DNA of 52,419 nt, taken from contig NZ_JACADJ010000023.1 in assembly GCF_013389365.1 (NCBI RefSeq), forward strand, positions 1-52,419, given 5' to 3'. Of the stretch, positions 8,979 to 18,062 are shown one piece after another. A program made the position numbers and the translations under genes. Below the pieces are notes generated by a model, which was not told the DNA's origin, searched no databases, and was given only the letters and a program-made list of their open reading frames with translations. The first letter of the stretch is position 1; each line of letters opens with the position of its first letter. This DNA is from Desulfobacter latus. Its GTDB lineage: Bacteria; Desulfobacterota; Desulfobacteria; Desulfobacterales; Desulfobacteraceae.

Positions 8979-10469
8979 ATGATATTGAAAACTAAATTAA
9001 TCGAAAGTTGGCCCAAACTTACTTGGGTTGCAAAATTGGAAGTTGGATCGGAAGAACTATTTGTTTTGCACGGCCCAAAGGTCGAAATACAGCCAAAATG
9101 GATTGTTGAAGGCGTGTGGGCTGAAGATTACTCTAAAGGAAATTTTGATCAAACGGATTTAATTTTCGGTTCTGGCATTCGCGTTCGTCAGGATAAAGCA
9201 GTTTTTGTCAGTTCCGGATCCGTATTTGATAGAATCCTTTATTGTGAAAAGAATCAAATCTGGTATTTTTCAAACTCGTTACCTGCATTGCTTGCGTTAA
9301 CAGGGCTGCATTTAAGGACTGATTATTTATCCTATTCTAAAGATGTAAGGAGTATCACCAAAGGCCTTAAGGAGAGAAATGAGAATATTGTAACCGATGG
9401 CGAAACAATAGTGTCTGTTTTTTATAATAATCTCATTTTTGACGGCCAATCTGTTTTGGAAACAGATAAGCCGGATACTGCACCAGATTTTGATTGCTAT
9501 AATGATTATAAGGATTTTATAGAATACAGCTCAAAGCAATTGGGAAATAACGCAAGCTCCAGTTCACGTAAGCACCAAATTAAAATGCTTTCAAGCATTT
9601 CCAGCGGATATGATTCATCGGTTGCTGCGGTTATATCCCGTTACGCAGGCTGTGAAGATACCGTCACAATTAAGGATTCCAGCAGTTTTTGGCGGGGTAG
9701 TGACTCCGGCAAAGAGATCGCAACTGTTTTAGGGATGACCTGTAAAGAGTATCCGCTTAGTTCAGATTCCTATCCATTGGAAGAAGCCATCTGGGCTGCT
9801 GAAGGGAGGCCTGGAATAATGAACTGGACACAATTTGAGTACTTAGAACCCCTTTGTTTGTTTTTTACAGGGTGTCACGGCGAAAAGTTATGGGATAGGG
9901 TGAATCACGATCATCCAGATCCTTTTGTTCGCAGGGATACTTCTTCACTGGGATTTTGTGAGTTTCGTCTTTTCAAGGGTGTTTTTCAATGTCCCTTGCC
10001 TTTTTGGGGTGTTCGTCACTCTAAGGAATTACGCAAGATAACTGAAAGTAAGGAAATGGAACCCTGGTATATGAATAAAGACTATGATAAGCCTATTGCC
10101 AGACGCATTGTTGAAGAGGCCGGGGTGGAAAGAAATAAATTCGGTATGCTGAATAAAAACACATCATTAGAAAAAACATTTTGGTGGCCGCTCTCCGAAG
10201 CTTCAAAAAAAAGCTTTGCCGAATATTTGTTAAAAGAAAATGTGTTTTCTCCGTCAATTCCCTTGGTAAAATTTTTAGGTATAATTTCTTATGTTGATGC
10301 TTTAATTTATAAGAATACGTTTAAAAAATTAAGCATACCAAAGGGCTCGCGCCCTTGGCAAAAAATTACAGCTAATCATCTTATTTTCCAATGGGCTAAT
10401 CATGCTTTGAGGGAAAAGTATAAAATTGGATTATATCAAGAGTTGAATATGGAGTGTTCAAATAGCTGA
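8979..10469 (+). CDS. Asparagine-synthase-like (PP-loop ATPase) protein without glutaminase nucleophile
   Basis: A 496-residue protein resembling the C-terminal synthetase half of asparagine synthase B-type enzymes. The pyrophosphate loop is S-S-G-Y-D-S-S (about residues 207-213, versus the usual SGGxDS). A later FFTGCHGEKLWD stands where canonical enzymes have GGDELFGGY. The first residue after Met is Ile, not Cys, so the glutamine-hydrolysing nucleophile is absent and the N-terminal half is divergent. Such enzymes in EPS clusters are thought to adenylate and amidate a carboxylate, for example on a uronic acid. It lies 13 bases after a GT2 gene. Substrate unknown. Confidence 0.75.
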   Translation: MILKTKLIESWPKLTWVAKLEVGSEELFVLHGPKVEIQPKWIVEGVWAEDYSKGNFDQTDLIFGSGIRVRQDKAVFVSSGSVFDRILYCEKNQIWYFSNSLPALLALTGLHLRTDYLSYSKDVRSITKGLKERNENIVTDGETIVSVFYNNLIFDGQSVLETDKPDTAPDFDCYNDYKDFIEYSSKQLGNNASSSSRKHQIKMLSSISSGYDSSVAAVISRYAGCEDTVTIKDSSSFWRGSDSGKEIATVLGMTCKEYPLSSDSYPLEEAIWAAEGRPGIMNWTQFEYLEPLCLFFTGCHGEKLWDRVNHDHPDPFVRRDTSSLGFCEFRLFKGVFQCPLPFWGVRHSKELRKITESKEMEPWYMNKDYDKPIARRIVEEAGVERNKFGMLNKNTSLEKTFWWPLSEASKKSFAEYLLKENVFSPSIPLVKFLGIISYVDALIYKNTFKKLSIPKGSRPWQKITANHLIFQWANHALREKYKIGLYQELNMECSNS

Positions 10470-10542
10470 TGGAAGTTTTTTGTATCAAATGAAACTCTGT
10501 TCCCTTATTAAACGAAAATAGCTTGTAACAACATTAATTAAT

Positions 10543-11820
10543 ATGAAGATCCTACATATATCAGCGCTGCCCATCTGGTCAATGAATGGTAGAGGCGGAA
10601 TGCCGTCACTCAGAGAAACACTCAATGGACATTTGAGGGAAAAGCATGAAATAATATTTATCGCCCCCGAATACGATTTGTTTTCCGATGATTTGTCACC
10701 GATACCGGGTGTTCGAGGAAGCAAGTATGGCATAGAAATAGCCAAATGCTCTTGGCTATTGCCTTTAAAACGCTTTAGAAGGCACATTAGGAAAATGAGA
10801 GAAAGCAACTCTCTCCCTTCTCCCTTCAGATGGTTAATAAATATGTCTATACTGTTTTTTTTAACTGTAACTTTTTTGTTAAAAGCGTTTAAAGTATGTA
10901 AGAAGGATGCATTTAAACCAGATCTCATCTATGCCCATAATCAATATTCAGCGTTAGCCGGTTTTCTATTGGGGAAGCTCTGGAAGGTTCCAAATGTGAC
11001 TAGACTATATGGGACATTTCTTGCCGATCTCATGGCAAAACCCTTTGTTTCACTTCGCTATCCTACTGCCGCCGCAGGATACCTCGTTCCATCGTCACTG
11101 CTTATTTGCACGAATGACGGTACCAGAGGAGATGAAGTGGCAAGAAAATTTAGGATTTCCCAAAAACGTTTCCGATTCTGGCAAAATGGTGTTGAGCCGC
11201 CGTCAAGTCCGCCGAAGATGACTCGTGAGGATTTTTTAACAAGAAATCCAAAACTCAATATTAACAGCAAGTGGATTGTTTCCTGTTCAAGATTAAGCTA
11301 TTGGAAAAGAATTGATAGAATGCTGAATGCTCTCGTTGTTTGTAAAAAAGAAGGTGTTGATTGTCAACTGATTATAGCAGGAGATGGCCCAGAAAAAGAA
11401 AATTTACAAAATATTGCTAAAAAATCACATATTGAAGACTCTATTGTATGGTTAGGCGCTGTGGATCACGATGATATTTGGGGGCTACTGAATGTATCAG
11501 ATGTATTCACGATCACCAATGATGTTACCAACCGGTGCAACCCTCTCTATGAAGCTGCATGGGCCACTCTACCGGTTGTCTCTGTTAAAGATCCGTCAAC
11601 TTCTGATTTGCTTATTCATGGAGAAAATGCGTTGCTTGCGGACAAGGAAAATCCAACTGCTTTAGGGCAATATTTATGTCAAATTTGTAGGAACGAAAAA
11701 ATGAAAGAAAAAATGAAAGATAGTCAAAAAAGGCTGTCAGCGTCTTTCTGGACATGGGAGGAGCGAATGAAAGCAGAAGTTAAGGAACTGGAAAAAGTAA
11801 TTCGGCCCTTGGGCAGATAA
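10543..11820 (+). CDS. Glycosyltransferase family 4 (GT-B)
   Basis: A 425-residue GT-B enzyme. An N-terminal acceptor domain opens with KILHISALPIWSMNGRGGMP. The C-terminal donor domain contains IVSCSRLSYWKRIDRML, an IIAGDGPEKENL strand-loop and the E-x7-E-like region NPLYEAAWATLPVVSV near residue 330. It probably acts on the cytoplasmic face, adding a sugar from a nucleotide-sugar donor. A hydrophobic helix at about residues 100-117 may give membrane association. It ends four bases before the ATG of the ligase-like gene, so the two are probably co-translated. Confidence 0.88.
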   Translation: MKILHISALPIWSMNGRGGMPSLRETLNGHLREKHEIIFIAPEYDLFSDDLSPIPGVRGSKYGIEIAKCSWLLPLKRFRRHIRKMRESNSLPSPFRWLINMSILFFLTVTFLLKAFKVCKKDAFKPDLIYAHNQYSALAGFLLGKLWKVPNVTRLYGTFLADLMAKPFVSLRYPTAAAGYLVPSSLLICTNDGTRGDEVARKFRISQKRFRFWQNGVEPPSSPPKMTREDFLTRNPKLNINSKWIVSCSRLSYWKRIDRMLNALVVCKKEGVDCQLIIAGDGPEKENLQNIAKKSHIEDSIVWLGAVDHDDIWGLLNVSDVFTITNDVTNRCNPLYEAAWATLPVVSVKDPSTSDLLIHGENALLADKENPTALGQYLCQICRNEKMKEKMKDSQKRLSASFWTWEERMKAEVKELEKVIRPLGR

Positions 11821-11823
11821 GAT

Positions 11824-13146
11824 ATGTTTCCCATCAAATCTTTAGCTTTTATTTCCATATTTTTAATCTGCACTGCTGGAGCCATTTTTCTGCCCCATCT
11901 TGGGATTTACGGATATCTAGCCGATTATTGTATCGGGACATCCGAACAATGGTGGGAAGCACCATTCTCAGGCCTTGGCATTCGTTATTCTTTTACCCTT
12001 GCTTTGGCAACCATAGGTGGTTTTGTTTTACAAAGACATAAACTTAGGTTCGGCTTCTCAATTATTACAATTCATGAGGCACTCTGCCTATTGTTTCTGT
12101 TGCTCATGTGGATGTCGTACTTTGGTAGTAATGAGACCATGGGCAGGTATACAACCGTAGATCATCCAACTGAAAAGTTTACAAAAATAGTTCTTTTCGT
12201 GTTGCTGATGACCCATATCATAACAGACCGTAAAAAACTTTCAGGGCTTTTGTGGGTATTTATCCTTTGCGCTCTGTCATTGGGACTTAAATCATGGGAG
12301 TTGCCTAGACGGGCGTATGTCAGCGGTCGTTTGGAGGGTATTGGCGGGGCTGATTTTGCCGAGGCGAATTTTTTTGCAGCGTTTATGGCTGCCATGCTTC
12401 CGCTTATTGGTGTACAGCTTTTAAGAAGTAAGAACTGGTCACTTCGTATTCTTTGTATCATATCCGCTGCGTTTACAGCGAATGCCGTTGTCCTGTGCAG
12501 GAGCCGAGGCGCTTTGGTTGGAATTGTAATGGGTGGTATGGCCGCTGTGGTTATGGCCCCAAAACGATTTCGGAAAAAAATCGCCATTGGACTTATCCTT
12601 GGGGCAATGGGCGGCCTTTATGTGGCAGATCAGCAATTTCTTGAAAGAATTTCAACCATTATTGTTTCCGAAGACCAGGAAAGGGATGCGTCTGCTGAAA
12701 ACCGGTTTCACCTGTGGGCTGCGGGACTGCAGATGGTAATTGATCGACCGTTTGGCATCGGTGTTGGCAACTGGTATCAAACCATTGGCAGCTATCTTCC
12801 TGAGCATGCAGGATTGGATTCCCACAATACATATGTGAAGTGCATTGCAGAAATGGGAATATTGGGTTTTTTAATTTTTGCATTTATGATTTTTTTTAGT
12901 CTGATTGAAATCAGACGAATAAACCGAGATGCTGATTATTTACCATTGGATATTCAGAACGATTTGAAATTGTTTGCTTTTGGCATATTTGTTTCGATTG
13001 CAATCATTCTTACCTGCGGTCTGACCATCACCATGATTTATACAGAAACCGTTTGGATATTGTTGATCTTGCCGGTTTGCCTCAGACGGACTCTTGAAAA
13101 TGCTTTGCTTGATCATAAACAAAATATTCAGAACGGTGAAATGTAA
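11824..13146 (+). CDS. O-antigen ligase / Wzy-like polymerase family membrane protein
   Basis: A 440-residue polytopic protein with about ten hydrophobic segments. The large periplasmic loop characteristic of Wzy_C/WaaL proteins follows residue 285 and contains GIGVGNWYQTIGSYLPEH then DSHNTYVKCIAEMGILGF. SRGALVG occurs near residue 224. Related proteins in exosortase loci are annotated as putative O-glycosylation ligases; elsewhere they polymerise or ligate lipid-linked polysaccharide. Position after the Wzx-like gene favours polymerisation of the EPS repeat, but ligase activity cannot be excluded. Confidence 0.85.
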   Translation: MFPIKSLAFISIFLICTAGAIFLPHLGIYGYLADYCIGTSEQWWEAPFSGLGIRYSFTLALATIGGFVLQRHKLRFGFSIITIHEALCLLFLLLMWMSYFGSNETMGRYTTVDHPTEKFTKIVLFVLLMTHIITDRKKLSGLLWVFILCALSLGLKSWELPRRAYVSGRLEGIGGADFAEANFFAAFMAAMLPLIGVQLLRSKNWSLRILCIISAAFTANAVVLCRSRGALVGIVMGGMAAVVMAPKRFRKKIAIGLILGAMGGLYVADQQFLERISTIIVSEDQERDASAENRFHLWAAGLQMVIDRPFGIGVGNWYQTIGSYLPEHAGLDSHNTYVKCIAEMGILGFLIFAFMIFFSLIEIRRINRDADYLPLDIQNDLKLFAFGIFVSIAIILTCGLTITMIYTETVWILLILPVCLRRTLENALLDHKQNIQNGEM

Positions 13147-13901
13147 GAGGGTCATTCTATTGTGGAGCGTATTTGTTTTTCTATCCAGGAAGCGTTGTTT
13201 TTGGTCAATCTGCTGGGGGAATGTGTTGACAAACTTGTTAAGCAAGCTTCGTATGAAAGCAAGAAAGGCAACTTATTCAATGGCGTTTCAGTATATAAAC
13301 AAAGCGATTAGAATCCAGCCCAAGCGAAGTGATTTGTATTATAATCGAGCTTTTATCATTGGACGTGCAGGTAACTACGGAAAAGCGATTAAAGAGTTCA
13401 CCTTAACGTTGCATAAAATAAGCACCATTGAATAGGAAGATGGTTGATGTCATTATGGGAAACCATTTTTTCAGAATAATTCAGGACCTCACCAAAAGTG
13501 CATTCCTGAAAATTGCTCAAAAAACTTGGAACCGCTTGATTGGCAATGCTCATAGGCTCATTTACTAACTTTTTTATGCAACGCTGAGGTTCAGTCGGCT
13601 TGTCCCCCGTAATGGGTTTCCCCATGCCATTCGATTCAGAGCTGATTGTTTGATGGCAATTGGTCAATATGAAAAAGCGGCCAAAGATTACATGCATTTT
13701 TTAAAGGGCCATCCAACTGATGGCAAAGTTTGGTCTTATTTGGTGGAAGTCCTTGCCTTAGCTGGAAACACAAAAGCCGCTCTTGACGCTGCTCAAAAAG
13801 GACTATCCACCGGATCTCACTGGTCTAAGAGACTGATGAGTCTTAGGGAAAAGATTATTACCGGTAAGCCAATTATTTCACATACACCGTTCTCAAATTA
13901 A
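13136..13901 (+). pseudogene. Interrupted paralogue of the small exported TPR protein
   Basis: Two open segments together match the TPR protein at 3297-3938. From a possible GTG at 13136 to the stop at 13435 the frame encodes a hydrophobic leader and NKAIRIQPKRSDLYYN / GNYGKAIKEF repeats. From about 13606 to 13901 a second frame resumes with FPHAIRFRADCLMAIGQYEK, TGSHWSKRLMSLREKI and a C-terminal TPFSN. The intact paralogue has FPAARKFRADCFLGLGIYKR at the same place. Between them are about 170 bases unrelated to the paralogue. The leader region also aligns poorly, so a further frameshift is possible. It may express a short C-terminal fragment from ATG 13650. Confidence 0.75.
13407..13583. repeat. 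Possible small insertion with 12-base inverted ends inside the TPR pseudogene
   Basis: CGTTGCATAAAA at 13407-13418 is the exact reverse complement of TTTTATGCAACG at 13572-13583, bracketing most of the sequence that splits the TPR pseudogene. The enclosed DNA has no recognisable gene. The left arm still aligns in codon terms to the intact paralogue (T-L-H-K versus V-I-Q-K), so the arms may be coincidental or partly host-derived. I see no clear target-site duplication. Low confidence that this is one mobile unit. Confidence 0.35.
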
Positions 13902-13944
13902 AAAACTAATCTAAAAAATTTCGAACTCAGAAAAGGTCGCTGCC

Positions 13945-14883
13945 ATGAAAAAGTGGGAATTTAAAGCATTAATGCAATCAATATTGTCGTACATTCCTTA
14001 CGGGAAGGAATTAAATAGATTTTTGCAAAAGCGAATCACAAAAAGATTAATATTAAATGATAAAAGGTTTCAAACTAAATTGAAGCAATGTACAGATCAT
14101 ATCAGTTTATCCCAGAAGAATTCTCTAATTTTTAAAGAACCGTTTACTGCATTAGAACTTGGGACAGGATGGCATCCCATCGTTCCTATTGGGCTATGGT
14201 TATGTGGCGCGTCTCATGTATATTCTGTCGATATACAGCCTTTAATTTCTGATAGAGAAGTGCAAGACACTCTTAAATTTTTTGACAGATATGCTGAAAA
14301 TGGACGTTTAAAGATTCTATTACCATTTGCACGAGAAGAAAAAATAAAAAAAATGAGAGAAATAATAAATAATTGCAAGGGGGTAATAGATGTTTCTGTC
14401 TTGGGTAAATTTGATATTCGTGTAATTGTTGGGGATGCATCCAATGTGTTCATTCCAGAAGATAAAATAGATTTTTTTGTATCAAATTGTGTACTTGAAC
14501 ATATAGAACCTGAGATGTTAAAAAAAATATTTAAAAGGTTTAAAAGAATCACATCACAAAATGGGATCATGTGTCACTTGATTGATCTTGCAGACCATTA
14601 CGCTGACTTTGATGGTTCTATAGGCGTATTTAATTTTTTAAAATTTTCCAATGAAGAGTGGACTAAATATAATAATAGTTTTCACTATCATAACCGGCTC
14701 AGGGTCTCTGATTACAGAAGTATATATGAAGAATGTGGTTTTTCAGTCGTTGATGAAATGAATAGAAGAGGGAATCTTGATGATATTTCCAATTTACCTA
14801 TTGCAAAGGAATTCCAATCTTATTCATCAGATGATCTGTTAGTTTGGAGATCTCGAATTGTAGGTACTTCTTCTTCACGGTAG
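13945..14883 (+). CDS. Class I SAM-dependent methyltransferase
   Basis: A 312-residue protein with a Rossmann-type SAM-binding core. Motif I is ALELGTGWHPIVPIG (about residues 69-83), the acidic end of strand 2 is VYSVDIQPL, and the post-motif region is DFFVSNCVLEHIEPE (about residues 173-187). A C-terminal block has FHYHNRLRVSDYRSIYEECG. Proteins of this type in polysaccharide loci methylate sugars or modify lipid carriers; the substrate is unknown. An AAAGG sequence lies upstream of the ATG. It is strongly AT-rich, in sharp contrast to the next two genes. Confidence 0.8.
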   Translation: MKKWEFKALMQSILSYIPYGKELNRFLQKRITKRLILNDKRFQTKLKQCTDHISLSQKNSLIFKEPFTALELGTGWHPIVPIGLWLCGASHVYSVDIQPLISDREVQDTLKFFDRYAENGRLKILLPFAREEKIKKMREIINNCKGVIDVSVLGKFDIRVIVGDASNVFIPEDKIDFFVSNCVLEHIEPEMLKKIFKRFKRITSQNGIMCHLIDLADHYADFDGSIGVFNFLKFSNEEWTKYNNSFHYHNRLRVSDYRSIYEECGFSVVDEMNRRGNLDDISNLPIAKEFQSYSSDDLLVWRSRIVGTSSSR

Positions 14884-15024
14884 ATTCAGGCAGATATAAC
14901 ATGTTACGTTTACAAACCGGGAGGGCACAATTCGGCAAGTGGCAATGTGGACGGGCTTATAAAGCAAGTTCTTATCATCCACCTCACCGGACTATATACG
15001 CTCTTCTGAAATTTGAGGAACTCC

Positions 15025-15600
15025 ATGATTGACTTAGATACCATTCGGGAAGATGTCCGCCGCATGCACGGCCAGGCGACTGCGCCCGGACGCAGGCAGC
15101 TTTGGTTTCAGGTTTTCCGTTTAGCGTGGAAGGAACCGCTTTTCTTCCGCATCCTGGTCCTCCGCCACTATCAATGGAGTAATCGCAAGGGATTGCGCAA
15201 CCTCCCCCTGATGTGGATCGCCAACTTCCGTCTTAAAGCCTATGTTGAGATCAACACCCTCGCCATCGGTCCCGGCCTGCGTATCTACCACGGGGACGGA
15301 ATCGTGATCGCCAGCGGTGCCGTGATCGGTCGCGGAATGACCCTTGAGCACCAGGTGACCATCGGCAACCGGATCGGCCACGAGGGTGAACTGGGGTGCC
15401 CCACGATTGGGGACGATGTCTTCATCGGCGTCGGTGCCAAGGTGCTGGGTGCCATTCGTATTGGAAACAATGTTCGCATCGGTGCGAACGCAGTTGTGCT
15501 CCACGATGTTCCCGACAACGCCACTGTCGTCGGAGTCCCGGGCAAGGTGGTCCGCATCGCGGGCATGTGTCCGGAGGAAGCTGATGCCGAAACGGACTGA
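15025..15600 (+). CDS. Serine acetyltransferase-like hexapeptide acyltransferase
   Basis: A 191-residue protein with a helical N-terminus (IREDVRRMHGQA) and a left-handed beta-helix of hexapeptide repeats from about residue 75 (IGPGLRIYHGDGIVIASGAV, TIGNRIG, TIGDDVFIGVGAKVLG, GVPGKVVR), as in CysE/NodL-type enzymes. It probably O-acetylates an EPS sugar from acetyl-CoA and acts as a trimer. GAGGA at 15015-15019 places the start at ATG 15025, not the in-frame TTG at 15013. It is visibly GC-rich with G/C-ending codons, unlike its AT-rich neighbours, as is the following gene; the pair looks imported. Confidence 0.88.
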   Translation: MIDLDTIREDVRRMHGQATAPGRRQLWFQVFRLAWKEPLFFRILVLRHYQWSNRKGLRNLPLMWIANFRLKAYVEINTLAIGPGLRIYHGDGIVIASGAVIGRGMTLEHQVTIGNRIGHEGELGCPTIGDDVFIGVGAKVLGAIRIGNNVRIGANAVVLHDVPDNATVVGVPGKVVRIAGMCPEEADAETD

Positions 15601-15694
15601 GCCCATCTTTGCTTTCTATGTACTTCATAGGTCTTCCCGTGGTTGTTAATATCTATCTAAATTTAATATCTATCCGAAATTTGGGAGGTTCGTA

Positions 15695-16822
15695 ATGAAA
15701 CCTAGACGGTTTTCAAGTGGTCGCATCAACGTTATGCAGCTTGTCTGGGACTTGGGCATGGGAGGTCTGGAGAAGCTTGCTATCGACATTTGCAATCATC
15801 TTCCACAAGATCAATTTTCGGCATCCATATGCGTTTTCAAACCGGGAGGCGCTATGGAAAGTCGCGTAGACTCAGACCTCGTGGACTTACTATGTATTCG
15901 GCAGTATTGCGGTAACGATCCCACGGTTCCCTTCAGACTCGCACGGCTGTTGCGGCGCCGGCAGGTTGACGTCCTGCACTCGCATGCGTGGGGCACGCTG
16001 CTGGAAGGCATCTTTGCTGCCAAGCTGGCAGGTGTACCGGCAGTAATCCACACAGAGCACAGTACAACAGACCGGCGACGCAGGCGCATCATCGCCCAAC
16101 GCGTGGGATGGGGAATGGTGAATCAAGTCGTTGCTTGCTCGGGCGCGGTGGCGGACAGGATGACGAACATCGTCAACTATCCTAGGGAGAAGATCCGTGT
16201 TATCCCCAACGGCGTCGACCTCGAACAATTTCGACGCCTGGACGTCCCGAGACGCAACTTGCGTGATGAATTTGGCCTTTCCGGTATTGGATTCCTCATC
16301 GGAATGGTGGCTCGGTTCGTGCCTTTTAAAAACCATGCCGGGGTCTTGCAAGCCCTGCCCAAGCTGCACGAGGCAGGGATTGATGCGCACTTAGCATTGG
16401 CCGGTAGCGGACCTTTGCGCGACCAACTGGAAACACTATCCGAATCGCTGGGAATTACGGATAAGGTGCATTTCCTGGGTAACATCAACCAGACTTGCCG
16501 ATTCCTGAATTCTCTAGACGTATTTGTGTCCAACTCCATCTCTGGCGAGGGGCTATCCCTTGCCGTGCTCGAAGCGATGGCCTGTGAGGTTCCCGTAGTC
16601 GCGACGGCAATGGCGGAGCACCCGAACGTTCTGGACAATGGAAGGGCAGGTAGCCTGATCCCTCCCGAGAACGAAGGAGCCTTGGTTGAGGCACTGCTGC
16701 ATCTGGCAAAACACCCAGAAGTCCTAACGTCCCTTGGGCAGGCGGGCCGCCAACGTGTCTTGAATAGATACAGCTATGATGGCATGATGGCAGCCTACCA
16801 ACAGTTATACAGGCGCCATTAA
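15695..16822 (+). CDS. Glycosyltransferase family 4, exosortase-locus type
   Basis: A 375-residue GT-B enzyme. The N-terminus NVMQLVWDLGMGGLEKLAI resembles the PEP-CTERM/EpsH1-associated sugar transferases (GGLE motif). The donor domain has IPNGVDLEQF (about residues 169-178), MVARFVPFKNHAGVLQAL, and SGEGLSLAVLEAMACEVPVV, carrying the conserved glutamates. GGGAGG seven bases upstream supports the ATG. Codon usage is GC-rich like the preceding acetyltransferase, which suggests the two were acquired together. The sugar donor is unknown. Confidence 0.88.
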   Translation: MKPRRFSSGRINVMQLVWDLGMGGLEKLAIDICNHLPQDQFSASICVFKPGGAMESRVDSDLVDLLCIRQYCGNDPTVPFRLARLLRRRQVDVLHSHAWGTLLEGIFAAKLAGVPAVIHTEHSTTDRRRRRIIAQRVGWGMVNQVVACSGAVADRMTNIVNYPREKIRVIPNGVDLEQFRRLDVPRRNLRDEFGLSGIGFLIGMVARFVPFKNHAGVLQALPKLHEAGIDAHLALAGSGPLRDQLETLSESLGITDKVHFLGNINQTCRFLNSLDVFVSNSISGEGLSLAVLEAMACEVPVVATAMAEHPNVLDNGRAGSLIPPENEGALVEALLHLAKHPEVLTSLGQAGRQRVLNRYSYDGMMAAYQQLYRRH

Positions 16823-16910
16823 GGAAATAGGCTGTTCTGAGCATGATTTAAATCTTAAAAAGAAGCCATCGCAACAGTTTGGTGCGGGGTGCTATGAGTT
16901 TTAATAAATT

Positions 16911-18062
16911 GTGAACGTTCTTTCATTTTCATATTGTTTTCCAAATGAAACCAATCCCAACTGGGGAATTTTCGTTTTTCAACGGCTTAAGGCGCTGTCA
17001 AAGTTTATTGATTTACAGGTTTGTTCCCCGGTTCCGTGGTTTCCCTTTTTGGTACCTGGTGGAAAGATTGTTCATGGAAATTGGAAGGGGCTTGAGATTT
17101 CAAGGCCCCGGTTTTTTTATACACCTAAGATTTTTAAGAATAACGACGCCCGATTTTACGCCAGGGGAATTTTGCCTTGGGTTAAAAAATTATGCCGTAC
17201 CTGGCAGCCTGATATATTGGACGCACATTTTATTTGGCCGGACGGGGTCGGTGTCTCCCTGATAGCAAAAGATCTTGGGGTTCCGTATGTGATTACGTTG
17301 CGGGGTAAGCTGTTTGAATGCATGAAAAAACCTTCCCAGGTCCGGCAGTGTGCTGAAGCCCTGAAAGGTGCATCTGCGGTGATAAGTGTTTCCAGCGGTC
17401 TTGCTGAGGCGGCCATAGAATTGGGAGCAGATCCTGCCAGGATTAGAGTCATTCCCAATGGCGTGGATGCCGAAAATTTTAATATCAAAGATAAAAAAGC
17501 CTGCAGAAAATTCCTGGGCCTACCTGAGGATAAAAAAATATTGGTTACGGTGGCTCATCTGGGGCATCGCAAAGGACACCATGAAGTAATCAGGGCGATT
17601 GCCGGTTTAGCCGAAGATGTTTGCCTGGTCCTTGTGGGCGGTCCGGCTCAAGGGGGAACCCATGAAACCATCATGGCAGAAGCAGAAAAATCAGGTGTCA
17701 AGAAGCGGGTTATCCTTGCAGGGCCTCAACCATATGACCGGGTGGCCCGGTATTTCAGTGCGGCTGATGCCAGTGTCTTGGCCTCCTACAGGGAAGGCTG
17801 CCCTAATGCCGTACTGGAGAGCCTTGCCTGCGGCACACCGGTGGTCGCAACAGATGTGGGTGCTGTGCGCGATATTTTGCCTGTTCCCGGTGCCGGTTAT
17901 ATTGTACCTCGAAAACAGGTTGAGCCATTGAAGGAAGGCATTAAAAAGGTTTTGTCAACAAAATGGAATCCTGAATCTGTGCTTGAAAATAGCAGGGTCC
18001 GGTCATGGGAGCAGGTAGCTTATGAAGTTCAGATGGTGTTTAAAGAGGTAGTTGGAGAATGA
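16911..18062 (+). CDS. Glycosyltransferase family 4
   Basis: A 383-residue GT-B enzyme starting with GTG (NVLSFSYCFPNETNPNWGIF). It contains LDAHFIWPDGVG in the acceptor domain, RVIPNGVDAENF near residue 180, and the donor-site ASYREGCPNAVLESLACGTP around residue 290. A typical retaining enzyme adding one sugar to the EPS repeat. It overlaps the next gene by ATGA, indicating coupling with the FemAB-like protein. No strong ribosome site precedes the GTG, and 88 bases separate it from the GC-rich pair. Confidence 0.88.
   Translation: MNVLSFSYCFPNETNPNWGIFVFQRLKALSKFIDLQVCSPVPWFPFLVPGGKIVHGNWKGLEISRPRFFYTPKIFKNNDARFYARGILPWVKKLCRTWQPDILDAHFIWPDGVGVSLIAKDLGVPYVITLRGKLFECMKKPSQVRQCAEALKGASAVISVSSGLAEAAIELGADPARIRVIPNGVDAENFNIKDKKACRKFLGLPEDKKILVTVAHLGHRKGHHEVIRAIAGLAEDVCLVLVGGPAQGGTHETIMAEAEKSGVKKRVILAGPQPYDRVARYFSAADASVLASYREGCPNAVLESLACGTPVVATDVGAVRDILPVPGAGYIVPRKQVEPLKEGIKKVLSTKWNPESVLENSRVRSWEQVAYEVQMVFKEVVGE

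Noticed and set aside
13398-13697. 99-codon - strand frame across the insertion in the TPR pseudogene, considered as a transposase fragment
   Set aside because: No DDE or other transposase motif is recognisable and both ends run into antisense TPR sequence.
14844-15032. Short + frame between methyltransferase and acetyltransferase
   Set aside because: It overlaps the end of the methyltransferase gene and lacks a ribosome site and recognisable features; treated as spacer.
15121-15606. 161-codon - strand open frame and other frames over the acetyltransferase
   Set aside because: Long shadow frames are expected in GC-rich coding DNA; only the + strand frame has hexapeptide repeats.
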